A program made the translations under genes and the position numbers. A DNA stretch of 64,000 bases from contig NZ_AP028908.1 of assembly GCF_037076465.1 (NCBI RefSeq), positions 4,588,001 through 4,652,000 on the forward strand, read 5' to 3'. Positions within the stretch are counted from its first letter, which is position 1, and every line of letters starts with the position of its first letter. Shown one piece after another: positions 54,055 to 62,691 of the stretch. The DNA comes from Pectobacterium araliae. Its GTDB lineage: Bacteria > Pseudomonadota > Gammaproteobacteria > Enterobacterales > Enterobacteriaceae. The notes below the pieces were generated by a model, which had not been told where the DNA came from, searched no databases, and was given only the letters and a program-made list of their open reading frames with translations.

Positions 54055-54726
54055 ATGAATAAAAAAGTCGTTCTTTGTTCTGTATTCATGTCCGCTGCGT
54101 TACTGAGCGGATGTGCTACAGAGTCTTCCCGTACCATAGAAGCACAAAAAGTCACTTCTTACAGTACGCCTTATCAGGGGGTTCGCAGCCCGATTTCCGT
54201 CGGGAAATTTGAAAACCGCTCTAATTACATGAACGGTATTTTTTCTGATGGCGTTGACCGTTTAGGTAATCAATCCAAGACCATTCTTGTTAGCCATCTC
54301 CAGCAGAGCGGCCGCTTTAATGTGCTGGATCGCACTAATATGGAAGAGCTGAAAGCGGAAGCGGGTATTAAAGGGCAAACGCAGACGTTGAAAGGCGCTA
54401 GCTATGTTATTACCGGTGATGTAACCGAGTTTGGTCGCAAAGAAGTGGGTGATCATCAGCTGTGGGGCATCCTGGGTCGCGGTAAAACACAGGTTGCCTA
54501 CGCAAAAACCACATTAAATGTGGTGAACGTACAAACCTCAGAAGTGGTGTACTCCGTACAAGGTGCGGGCGAATACGCCTTGTCCAACCGTGAAATTATC
54601 GGTTTTGGCGGCACGGCCAGCTATGACTCTACGCTAAATGGTAAAGTTCTGGATTTAGCTATTCGTGAGGCCGTCAATAATCTGGTTGCGGGCATTGAAA
54701 GTGGTGCCTGGCGTCCAGCGAACTAA
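54055..54726 (+). CDS. CsgG/HfaB-family outer-membrane lipoprotein
   Basis: 223 residues from the ATG at 54055. The lipobox LLSGC puts the lipidated cysteine at residue 20. The mature part has the CsgG fold markers VGKFENRS, SGRFNVLDR and ADYVITGDVTEF-like GASYVITGDVTEF. CsgG relatives form export pores or act as periplasmic assembly factors, but curli genes are absent. First of three adjacent lipoprotein genes. Confidence 0.88.
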   Translation: MNKKVVLCSVFMSAALLSGCATESSRTIEAQKVTSYSTPYQGVRSPISVGKFENRSNYMNGIFSDGVDRLGNQSKTILVSHLQQSGRFNVLDRTNMEELKAEAGIKGQTQTLKGASYVITGDVTEFGRKEVGDHQLWGILGRGKTQVAYAKTTLNVVNVQTSEVVYSVQGAGEYALSNREIIGFGGTASYDSTLNGKVLDLAIREAVNNLVAGIESGAWRPAN

Positions 54727-54744
54727 TGGAATAGGAATATAACA

Positions 54745-55104
54745 ATGTTATCTCATAAGAAAATTGTCCTGCTACTTGCAGCGACAGTACTGGCTGGTTG
54801 TGCGTCCGAGCCGAAAACGATTTACAGCTGGGATAAATATCAGCCTGCACTTTATGATTATTATCAACAGGATAAAGTCAGCCCAGAGCAGCAGATTCTT
54901 TCTCTGAATGAATCGATCGAAAAAGCGAAAGCCGCAAATAAACCCGTCCCGCCGGGACTCTATGCTCAACTTGGGTTGCTGTACGCCAATACTGGCCGTG
55001 ATAGTGAAGCTCGCCAACAGTTTGAAACTGAAAAAGCGAAATTCCCTGAATCAGCACCTTTCATGGACTTCCTGTTGAGTAAAAATAAAGGGAATATTAA
55101 ATGA
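54745..55104 (+). CDS. DUF4810 family lipoprotein
   Basis: 119 residues, lipobox VLAGC with Cys19. The mature region has YSWDKYQPALYDYYQQDK, a DUF4810 hallmark, followed by a helical TPR-like end (GLYAQLGLLYANTGRDSEA). It starts 18 bases after the CsgG-like gene and overlaps the next by four bases. Function unknown. Confidence 0.85.
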   Translation: MLSHKKIVLLLAATVLAGCASEPKTIYSWDKYQPALYDYYQQDKVSPEQQILSLNESIEKAKAANKPVPPGLYAQLGLLYANTGRDSEARQQFETEKAKFPESAPFMDFLLSKNKGNIK

Positions 55105-55760
55105 ATCGTTTCTTAGGATTATGTGGTCTGGTGTTTGCACTTGTGCTGACTGGCTGTGCTAAACCCGTACCTTATGACTACTCGTCATTTAAGCAGAGCA
55201 AGCCTAAATCTATTCTGGTATTGCCGCCGGTTAACCATTCTCCTGATGTGAAAGCAGGCTATAGTCTGCTTTCACAGGTCACCTATCCACTGGCAGAGTC
55301 GGGTTATTACGTATTGCCTGTTGCGGTGGTGGAAGAAACGTTCAAACAGAATGGCTTGTCTACCGCGTCGGATATCCATGCGTTGAGCGCGGCTAAGTTG
55401 CACCAAATCTTTGGCGCTGATGCTGCATTGTATCTGGACGTGAAAGAGTACGGCACTTCATACATCGTGATTAATAGTGAAACCCGCGTTTCTGCGGATG
55501 CACGTCTGGTTGATTTGCGTACGGGCAAACTGCTGTGGAGCGGAAGTGCAACGGCTTCCAGCAACGAGCAGCAATCAAGTTCTAACAGCGGCATCATTGG
55601 TGCTCTGGTGCAGGCGGCGGTGAACCAAATTGCAGACACGATCTCTGACAAAGGTCATGATGTTGCGGGTGTGACGAGTACGCGCCTGCTGGCGGCGGGT
55701 CATCCACGCGGTATGCTGTACGGGCCTCGCTCATTGCAATACGGTAAAGAAACCTACTGA
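55101..55760 (+). CDS. DUF799 (GNA1162-type) lipoprotein
   Basis: 219 residues, lipobox VLTGC with Cys19. The motifs PKSILVLPPVNHSPDVKA and YYVLPVAVVEETFKQNGL are typical of the GNA1162/DUF799 family, which resembles the TolB N-terminal domain. Translationally coupled to the DUF4810 gene. The CsgG-like/DUF4810/DUF799 trio recurs in other proteobacteria and may form an envelope complex. Function unknown. Confidence 0.85.
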   Translation: MNRFLGLCGLVFALVLTGCAKPVPYDYSSFKQSKPKSILVLPPVNHSPDVKAGYSLLSQVTYPLAESGYYVLPVAVVEETFKQNGLSTASDIHALSAAKLHQIFGADAALYLDVKEYGTSYIVINSETRVSADARLVDLRTGKLLWSGSATASSNEQQSSSNSGIIGALVQAAVNQIADTISDKGHDVAGVTSTRLLAAGHPRGMLYGPRSLQYGKETY

Positions 55761-55807
55761 ATTGCACTGTAGTACATCGTTAAATTGTATTACGTAGCTA
55801 AATCACC

Positions 55808-55837
55808 AACGCCGTTCAATATTGAACGGCGTTTTTT
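55808..55837. terminator. Bidirectional terminator
   Basis: AACGCCGTTCAAT and its reverse complement form a 13-bp palindrome (loop formed from its centre) followed by TTTTTT. It ends the lipoprotein operon and faces the convergent MFS gene. Confidence 0.9.
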
Positions 55838-55864
55838 ATTCCTTTAGCTGATGAGCCTGCGGTG

Positions 55865-57367
55865 CTACACATCAGATGCCTGATCACGGTGCCGTTTATT
55901 GTGGCGCGTTATCCAGACGAAGGCTGAGGTTAGCAACAGAATCAGCGTTGCGACTGCCAGTACGACGGAAAACCCGGAATCAAAAGCGGTATGTGCCTGT
56001 GCGATAAGTATCCGCTGCATATTTTCTGGTAAGGATTCGGCAAAAATTAATGCTTCATCCAGACTGTCATAGGCGGTGTCCGGTACGGTAAACCCAGTCG
56101 GTAGCATAAACGTTGCGGAATAAGCGAAAGACAGCAAACTGCCCATCAACGTCACTCCTGTCGCGCCCCCTAATTCATAAGACACTTCTTCGATTGATGC
56201 TGCCATACCCGCTTTTGCTGCGGGAGCAACCTGCATGATGGTGCTTGATGCGGCTGTCATGGTTGATCCCACGCCAGCACCAATCACCGTCAAGCTGATG
56301 ACTTGTATGATAATGGGCGCATTGTGCAGCAGCAGATAGCTGCCCATTCCCAGCCCCGAAATCAGCAGGCCTGCCGCCAGTATTTTCCCGCTATTCACAT
56401 GCGGCAATATCTTTCCGGTCAACGGGCCGGAAATAAAGGAGGCCAACGAGAGCGGTAAAATGAACAATCCGGCCTGCAACGGGGACAACCCGACCACCAA
56501 TTGTAATCGCTGTGTGAAAGCCAGTTCCATTCCGATCAATGCGGCGGCCGCCACAATGGCCGCTGCTACAGCAGCGCTGAAAGGCCGTAGGCGGAAGAGG
56601 GAAAAGTCTACTAAAGGATGCGTGCTGTTACGTTGACGCCTAACGAACAGAGTAATGAATGCTACGCCAATAAGTAGAGCGATCAACGTATCGTTATAAG
56701 AGGGAACCCGCTTACCCAACTCTTTGATGGCATAGGTCACACCAATTAAACCCACCATGATTAATAGAGAACCGATGAAATCCCAGCGATGTGACGCGTT
56801 ACCTGGCCGATGTGGAATCACGGTGATTCCCATGATGAGCGCAAGCAGCACAACCGGTACATTAATGAGAAAAACCGATCCCCACCAGAAGTACTCAAGC
56901 AGTATTCCGCCCATCACGGGGCCAAATGCCGCACCGCCGGATGCGACCGCAGCCCAGATACCAATCGCCAGCGCGCGTTCCCGTTCATCAGAGAAGGTTA
57001 GACGGATAATCGAGAGGGTGGCAGGCATCATCATGGCTGCCCCTACCGCCAGCAGCGCGCGCGCGGCGATAAGAATACCGGGGGTGGGCGAATAAGCCGC
57101 CAGCAATGACGCTATACAAAAAACCACCAGGCCAGAAATAAATAAAGGCTTATGTCCTAGCTTATCACCCAGTGTGCCCATGCCCAGCAGCAAGCCAGAA
57201 GCAACCAGCGCATAGATATTAACGATCCACAGCTTATCCGATGCGGTGGCGTGCAAATCATGGGTTAGCGTTGGGAGCGCGGTGTACAGCACCGTCATGT
57301 CGATAACAATCAAGAACAGGGCACTGGAAACAATGGCCAAAATCAGCCATTTTTTGGGTGATTGCAT
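55865..57367 (-). CDS. MFS multidrug efflux transporter, DHA2 family (SmvA-like)
   Basis: 500 residues with 14 predicted membrane segments. Motif A is GTLGDKLGHKPLF, and the regions around WIVNIYALVASGLLLGMG and GAAFGPVMGGILLEYFWWGSVFLINVP closely resemble SmvA, which exports methyl viologen and cationic biocides. Substrates here are not known. It has no adjacent regulator that I recognise. Confidence 0.88.
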   Translation of the reverse strand: MQSPKKWLILAIVSSALFLIVIDMTVLYTALPTLTHDLHATASDKLWIVNIYALVASGLLLGMGTLGDKLGHKPLFISGLVVFCIASLLAAYSPTPGILIAARALLAVGAAMMMPATLSIIRLTFSDERERALAIGIWAAVASGGAAFGPVMGGILLEYFWWGSVFLINVPVVLLALIMGITVIPHRPGNASHRWDFIGSLLIMVGLIGVTYAIKELGKRVPSYNDTLIALLIGVAFITLFVRRQRNSTHPLVDFSLFRLRPFSAAVAAAIVAAAALIGMELAFTQRLQLVVGLSPLQAGLFILPLSLASFISGPLTGKILPHVNSGKILAAGLLISGLGMGSYLLLHNAPIIIQVISLTVIGAGVGSTMTAASSTIMQVAPAAKAGMAASIEEVSYELGGATGVTLMGSLLSFAYSATFMLPTGFTVPDTAYDSLDEALIFAESLPENMQRILIAQAHTAFDSGFSVVLAVATLILLLTSAFVWITRHNKRHRDQASDV

Positions 57368-57467
57368 AGCAGGTTCTCTATCTTATATTTTCTTTTTAAT
57401 CAGTAGGATAGCGCTCCGCCTATATAGCACTACCTTTTTTAAAAGATATTTTAACCGGATGTCGATG

Positions 57468-58937
57468 TCATGATATTAGTTTTTGTACCGAATTTACATG
57501 AGTGTCCGATTTTACGCGATTACGCCCTTGTTCTTTTGCCATGTACAATAATTTGTCGGCTTCTTTAAACGCATCATGGAAATCTTCAAGGCTTTCCAGA
57601 TGAAAAAAACTGACACCTATACTGGTTGTGCATCGAACAGTATGACCATTTGAAATAGCTAATGATGATCCTTCTATAATAGATCGTATCCTCTCTGCTA
57701 TCTCTAGGCAGCCATTTACTGAGAGACCCTGAATTATTATTAAAAACTCCTCTCCTCCCCATCGGCACAGCAGGTCTTGAGTTCGGGTATGCTGCTTAAG
57801 GGTCGCAGAAAATTCTCTGATGACATTATCGCCTATATCATGTCCATAGGTATCATTAATTTTTTTAAAGTGGTCAATATCAAGAACAAGCAGAGACATC
57901 ATTTTATTCTCTCCACCACGCATGGAATTAATGATATTCATCATGTGTTGATTGAGTGAACGCCTATTTAACATGCCTGTTAGTGCATCATGGTTACTGA
58001 TTAATTCTATTCTTTTAATGCTTTTTTTATTTTTGTTAATAAAAAATGATGCAATAAGTACGGTGGCGATAATAACGGAGGTGTTAATTTGGAATAAATA
58101 AGATAGCTCGAATAAATATTCTTTTTCGATTTTTTCATGAACAGAGAGCAATCTATTTATATAAATATAATTTAATGCCATGCCTGTTGCTGAGCACATT
58201 ACAATGATTTTGTTAAATGAGTGAGATAAAGAAAGATAAATCAATGGCAATATTGCCAATACACTTAGCGTGATGTTTAACGATGCTATGAAAAAGATAA
58301 CAATAAGAGGGTAAAGTATAAATAATGGTTTTTTTATGATTGCTTTAATTGAGTTTTTTGATATGTTAAAAGTATTGTTTTTTTTCTTTGTCATGTTTAG
58401 AAATAAAAAGACAAAAATAACACCACAGCTCAACTCTTCACTAAACCACTTTCTTGAGAGAATAAAAACATTTTCATTGTCGGTGTTTGTTAATAAATAC
58501 AACCCATAAAATGCTGCTGAAAAAACAGACCCTACAGAAATAGAGATAAATATAAAAAAAATGTAGTTTTTACTTAACTGACTATGCGTTTTACCTCTTG
58601 TCTTTAAAAAAATTATTAATGTCATCCATGCGGTAATAAAAAAAATAGAACTTATTGCGCAGAGAATGACTTTCTCAAAAAAAGATTGATTATTTTTAAG
58701 ATAAATGTCGGGTAGTAACATACCGATAAAACCGATCATGCATAAAATAACGCTGTGCAATAATTTATTTTTTATGCTTGTATCTCGACTGCGATAGCGC
58801 ATAAGAAAGCAAAATAAGAGAATGTCTACTGGCCAGAATAGCGAGGTATCGTCAAGCAGCCGAAAAGACAAACCTAAGTAACTCATGATTAAGGTTGAAC
58901 TGAAAATAATTAATAATTCATGTGTGCGAATTTTCAT
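57468..58937 (-). CDS. Membrane diguanylate cyclase (GGDEF)
   Basis: 489 residues. About 300 N-terminal residues contain eight or more hydrophobic segments of unassigned sensory type; the GGDEF domain follows. The active site is GGEEF at residues 394-398 and an RxxD inhibitory site (RTQD) lies at 385-388, so the enzyme should make c-di-GMP and be feedback inhibited. The coding sequence is clearly lower in GC than its neighbours. E. coli dgcT (ycdT) is similarly close to pgaABCD, which suggests a local role in polysaccharide control. Confidence 0.85.
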   Translation of the reverse strand: MKIRTHELLIIFSSTLIMSYLGLSFRLLDDTSLFWPVDILLFCFLMRYRSRDTSIKNKLLHSVILCMIGFIGMLLPDIYLKNNQSFFEKVILCAISSIFFITAWMTLIIFLKTRGKTHSQLSKNYIFFIFISISVGSVFSAAFYGLYLLTNTDNENVFILSRKWFSEELSCGVIFVFLFLNMTKKKNNTFNISKNSIKAIIKKPLFILYPLIVIFFIASLNITLSVLAILPLIYLSLSHSFNKIIVMCSATGMALNYIYINRLLSVHEKIEKEYLFELSYLFQINTSVIIATVLIASFFINKNKKSIKRIELISNHDALTGMLNRRSLNQHMMNIINSMRGGENKMMSLLVLDIDHFKKINDTYGHDIGDNVIREFSATLKQHTRTQDLLCRWGGEEFLIIIQGLSVNGCLEIAERIRSIIEGSSLAISNGHTVRCTTSIGVSFFHLESLEDFHDAFKEADKLLYMAKEQGRNRVKSDTHVNSVQKLIS

Positions 58938-59108
58938 TTTTTTTCCCGATTAACCTATTTTACCCTGTGTCACTTTTGTACCAGAATCACCATAAATTAC
59001 CTTCTTATCTTACATCATTTTATACATTTCTGACGTCATGGTGAAAAGTGAACTCAATAGGTGAATTCACTTAACCATGACCTTGCTCTGTCTTATCAGG
59101 ATGAGGCG

Positions 59109-60017
59109 TTAATTGGCATGAAGGAGGTGAGGGCCACGCTCCAGAAATGTTTGAATATCTTTTTTGTTTTTCAATATAAAGAACTGATCTTTTTCGTTAT
59201 TTTCATCCGTTAAGCTGATACAGAATCGCTCGAGCGTGTCGTGTAAGCACGCCAGACGGCAGGATACATTCAACTCGCTATTGGTCATACCATATTCCAA
59301 TTCCAACGCTCGCTGATGTGCTGGGGGCAGAATGTCGTTAGGCGCTAAAATTAACTGAAGATGGGTATGCCAGGAATAATCGCTAGTGGGATCGATTGTC
59401 GACGGCTCAATACCTTCAATGTTGAGAATTCGCGTAAGAATGAAGTCATTAAATTGCTGCTTGGTATGGCAGTAAGCACGTACTCGCCACCGTAACCCAT
59501 CATTGCCTAAAGCATGTGGGGAAATGAGCCGTGGCGAATTATCCATGGATGATGAGGATTGATAACGCATGCTCACCGCCTTTTTTTCACGAATCGCACT
59601 GGCAATGACTTCAACAACCTGCTCATTGTAAATATTGAGCGGGATATGAACCCAGCCCACTTCTGGTGCTGACTCAATGAAGCTGGCATCTGCTTCCAGT
59701 ACGCCCGTCTTCATGGCCAATAATTCTGCTAAATAGCGCTGAGCTGAATTTTGTGGGTAGACGGCAGAGAAGGTTGGCGTGGTTGTGTAAGTTTTGGTGC
59801 GCCGATCGTAGACCAGATTATAGGGCGCGATCTCAATATATTTAGCGATGTCGAGTGATGCCTGGGGGATCGATAACCCAAAAAAAGAGGTTAAATCTGT
59901 ACGATTTATGTGCCCATTCCACCGTAACCGAAAGTCAATGAACTGAAGGCGACGTTCCAACCCCCAACTGCGGCCTTTCACTACCTGATCTGAACCTGTT
60001 ACTGAAGTCTTAGTCAT
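59109..60017 (-). CDS. HTH/WYL-domain transcriptional regulator
   Basis: 302 residues. The N-terminal third is a DeoR-like winged helix (FRLRWNGHINRTDLTSFFGL), followed by a WYL domain (SMRYQSSSSM, LISPHALGNDGLRWRVRAYC). WYL domains bind ligands or nucleic acids and often control defence or stress genes. It is divergent from pgaA across 203 bases, so it may regulate the pga operon. No defence genes are in the window. Confidence 0.83.
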   Translation of the reverse strand: MTKTSVTGSDQVVKGRSWGLERRLQFIDFRLRWNGHINRTDLTSFFGLSIPQASLDIAKYIEIAPYNLVYDRRTKTYTTTPTFSAVYPQNSAQRYLAELLAMKTGVLEADASFIESAPEVGWVHIPLNIYNEQVVEVIASAIREKKAVSMRYQSSSSMDNSPRLISPHALGNDGLRWRVRAYCHTKQQFNDFILTRILNIEGIEPSTIDPTSDYSWHTHLQLILAPNDILPPAHQRALELEYGMTNSELNVSCRLACLHDTLERFCISLTDENNEKDQFFILKNKKDIQTFLERGPHLLHAN

Positions 60018-60220
60018 ATGCGTATAAAAATTATATTGATAAAAAAAATATATGCATTATTATGCGCCAAACTGGCCTTAGCGTCTATCTCTGACTTCGA
60101 ATCACGGGAGGGATAGCTGCATGCCGCGTTTAGGTTCGATTAGAGGTGTTAAGTCATGAAACCAGCGTTCAACGATGCATTTGACTGTCATTCTGTCATC
60201 ACTGGTGGGGAGATTCAGCG

Positions 60221-62683
60221 ATGAGTGTTGTGCATTCTCATTCAAGCAGATTCAATCCAATATTATTTAACTTACTTAAATCATTAGTTTATTTTTTCGT
60301 TTCTGGCAGCGTAGTGGCGGCAGAATCTCATTACGACACGTTAATTATTAACGCCCGGCAAGGTGATATCTCCCCTGCGACGTCATGGCTTGATGGGGAA
60401 TCCAGAAATCGCGTACTGACCGTAGCGGAGGTCACTGACTGGCTGCTAATTACCAGTTGGGCGGGAAAGGATACGGAAGTGATCCGAATTTGGGAAACCT
60501 ATTCGCCAACGATGTCATTGCCCAATCCAGCAATGAGCGCGGCGGCTAAATCCTACCGTAACCTCCGCCAATGGCCGTTATCAGTGGAATTATGGCAGCG
60601 AGTTTTACAACGCTCCCCACGAGATGATGATGCGCGTAGTGGTTTGATACTCACCCTCGCCGATGCCGGACAGACAAAAACAGCGCTGGAACTCGCTACG
60701 TCTCGCGTTAAACGCGCGCCAACGGCAAGCCATTGGCGTGAATTAGCATGGGTGCAGCGTATCGCGGGGCAGCATACTGATTCCCTCTTTTCTATCGTTC
60801 AAGCCATGCGCCATGCACCGCAGGATAAAACGCTGCTTTCTGATTACAGCGATATACTTTCCAGTAATACGATTAGTGCACCTGCGTTGAAAGCATTGGA
60901 AGACGGTAAACCTCGTATCTTCCAGACTGATGACAGGCAACGCCCGCGAGAGTTGGATGCGGCGGCTGAGCTGGTCCGTCTTGCGTTTATCGACTCAACA
61001 ACGGAAAACGAACGTTTTGTTGTGGCGGATCGCGCTTTGGCTCGTTATGACCGCTTGATGGATCAATGGCGAACGCTTCCTTCTGCGAAAACCAGCTATC
61101 GTCACGCTCGAATTGATCGGCTCGGTGCATTGCTCGTCCGCTATCGCATGGAGGATATTATTTCGGAGTATCAATCACTCCTAAAAGAAGGGGAGATTCC
61201 CGGCTATGCACGATGCTGGGTGGCTTCTGCCTATCTCTATCTGAAGCAACCTGAAAAAGCAGAGCAGATTCTTCGTTCGGTCATACAAGAAGATCCTGCT
61301 CAGCGCATTCAGATTGTACGGAAAGGCGATTTTTTCTACAGCATCCTGGAGAGTGAGAAAGTTGAACAGGCCGCGCAGCTGTCAGCTCAAGATGAAGAAA
61401 AAACGCCTTATAAGAAACGTGTTTATGGCCTGCCAACTTTCATACCTAACGATGATTGGGTTGATATCAAATATCTGCGTATACAGTCGCTGATTTCCCA
61501 TAACGATCTGCCGGCTGCGCAACGATTGGTGGAAAGCCTGGCCTCTAGTGGGCCAGGGAACCAAGCGCTGAGCATCAGTTTAGCCGGGGTGTATCTAAAC
61601 AGGGGATGGCCGCGTCGTGCCGAAGCGTTATTAAAGCGGGCTGAGTTGTTGGAAGCGAGATCGTTCCGGTTGGAAACCTATCAAGGACTCACCGCCTTGG
61701 AATTGCAGGAGTGGCGCCAGCTTGATCAGTTGACCGACGATACGAAAGCTCGCTATCCAGATGATTTTTCTGTGAAACGATTAGCGCGTTTGCGTCAGGT
61801 TCATCACATGGCGGAGCTGCGTATTGCTGGGACTCAGGGCATCAAGTCTGACAGTCCAGCCAAAGGAATGAATGACACGGATATTGATGCCGTGCTCTAC
61901 AGCCCTCCGTTTGCCGACCATTGGCGAGTGTTTTCTGGAGGGGCTTTTAATCAAAGTGATTTCACGGAAGGGCGAGCTACTCATCGCATTCTGCGCGGTG
62001 GTGTGGAATTTACCAACCGCGACAATTGGGCTGAAGCTGAGTTTTCACACCGAAATTTTGGATTTGGCTCTGACATCGGTGCGCGCCTCTCTTATCGCCA
62101 TGACATTAATGATGTTTGGCGTGTCGGTCTTAATGCTGAACGGCTAATGCGCAGCACACCGCTACGCGCACTTAAAAATGGCGTAACGGCGAATGGCGGT
62201 GGGGGATATGTCCGTTGGCGGCAAAGCGAACGGCGCTCATGGCAAGCAGATCTCTCGAACGGGTGGTTTTCTGATGGTAACAGACGTCAGGACTATACGC
62301 TGAGTGGGCAAGAGCGAGTCTTTTCATCACCGTTTTTAACGCTGGATTTCACCCCGTCAATCGGTTTGGGGTCAAACAGCAAGCAGGGCGTTCCTTATTA
62401 CAATCCGCGGAATTATGTGGCTGTGCTACCCGCCGTCACCCTCGATCACCTGCTTTACCGACATTACCAGACGGAGTGGCATCAAGAGATAAACGCTGGC
62501 GTAGGGCGTTACTGGCAGAAAGGTGAATCCGCAGGGGCTATCACCACGATCGGATATGGGCAAAGAGTTCGGTGGAATGACGTACTGGATATGGGGGTGA
62601 GTGCCCAGTGGGATAAGCGGCCTTACGATGGCAAGCGGGAGCAGAACGTGTCGCTATCTTTTGATTTGAATTATCGGTTTTGA
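60221..62683 (+). CDS. pgaA: Poly-beta-1,6-N-acetylglucosamine export porin PgaA (HmsH)
   Basis: 820 residues. A long signal peptide ends near SVVAA at residues 32-34. Residues to about 520 are TPR-like helices (ELWQRVLQRSPRDDDARSGLILTL), and the C-terminal region is a beta-barrel ending with the aromatic SFDLNYRF. The protein spans the outer membrane and exports partially deacetylated PNAG. The 203-base upstream gap has no c-di-GMP riboswitch that I could recognise. pgaB follows 8 bases later. Confidence 0.9.
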   Translation: MSVVHSHSSRFNPILFNLLKSLVYFFVSGSVVAAESHYDTLIINARQGDISPATSWLDGESRNRVLTVAEVTDWLLITSWAGKDTEVIRIWETYSPTMSLPNPAMSAAAKSYRNLRQWPLSVELWQRVLQRSPRDDDARSGLILTLADAGQTKTALELATSRVKRAPTASHWRELAWVQRIAGQHTDSLFSIVQAMRHAPQDKTLLSDYSDILSSNTISAPALKALEDGKPRIFQTDDRQRPRELDAAAELVRLAFIDSTTENERFVVADRALARYDRLMDQWRTLPSAKTSYRHARIDRLGALLVRYRMEDIISEYQSLLKEGEIPGYARCWVASAYLYLKQPEKAEQILRSVIQEDPAQRIQIVRKGDFFYSILESEKVEQAAQLSAQDEEKTPYKKRVYGLPTFIPNDDWVDIKYLRIQSLISHNDLPAAQRLVESLASSGPGNQALSISLAGVYLNRGWPRRAEALLKRAELLEARSFRLETYQGLTALELQEWRQLDQLTDDTKARYPDDFSVKRLARLRQVHHMAELRIAGTQGIKSDSPAKGMNDTDIDAVLYSPPFADHWRVFSGGAFNQSDFTEGRATHRILRGGVEFTNRDNWAEAEFSHRNFGFGSDIGARLSYRHDINDVWRVGLNAERLMRSTPLRALKNGVTANGGGGYVRWRQSERRSWQADLSNGWFSDGNRRQDYTLSGQERVFSSPFLTLDFTPSIGLGSNSKQGVPYYNPRNYVAVLPAVTLDHLLYRHYQTEWHQEINAGVGRYWQKGESAGAITTIGYGQRVRWNDVLDMGVSAQWDKRPYDGKREQNVSLSFDLNYRF

Positions 62684-62691
62684 GGGGAAAG

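Noticed and set aside
60018..60220. A c-di-GMP riboswitch before pgaA
   Set aside because: I found no GEMM-type core in this gap.
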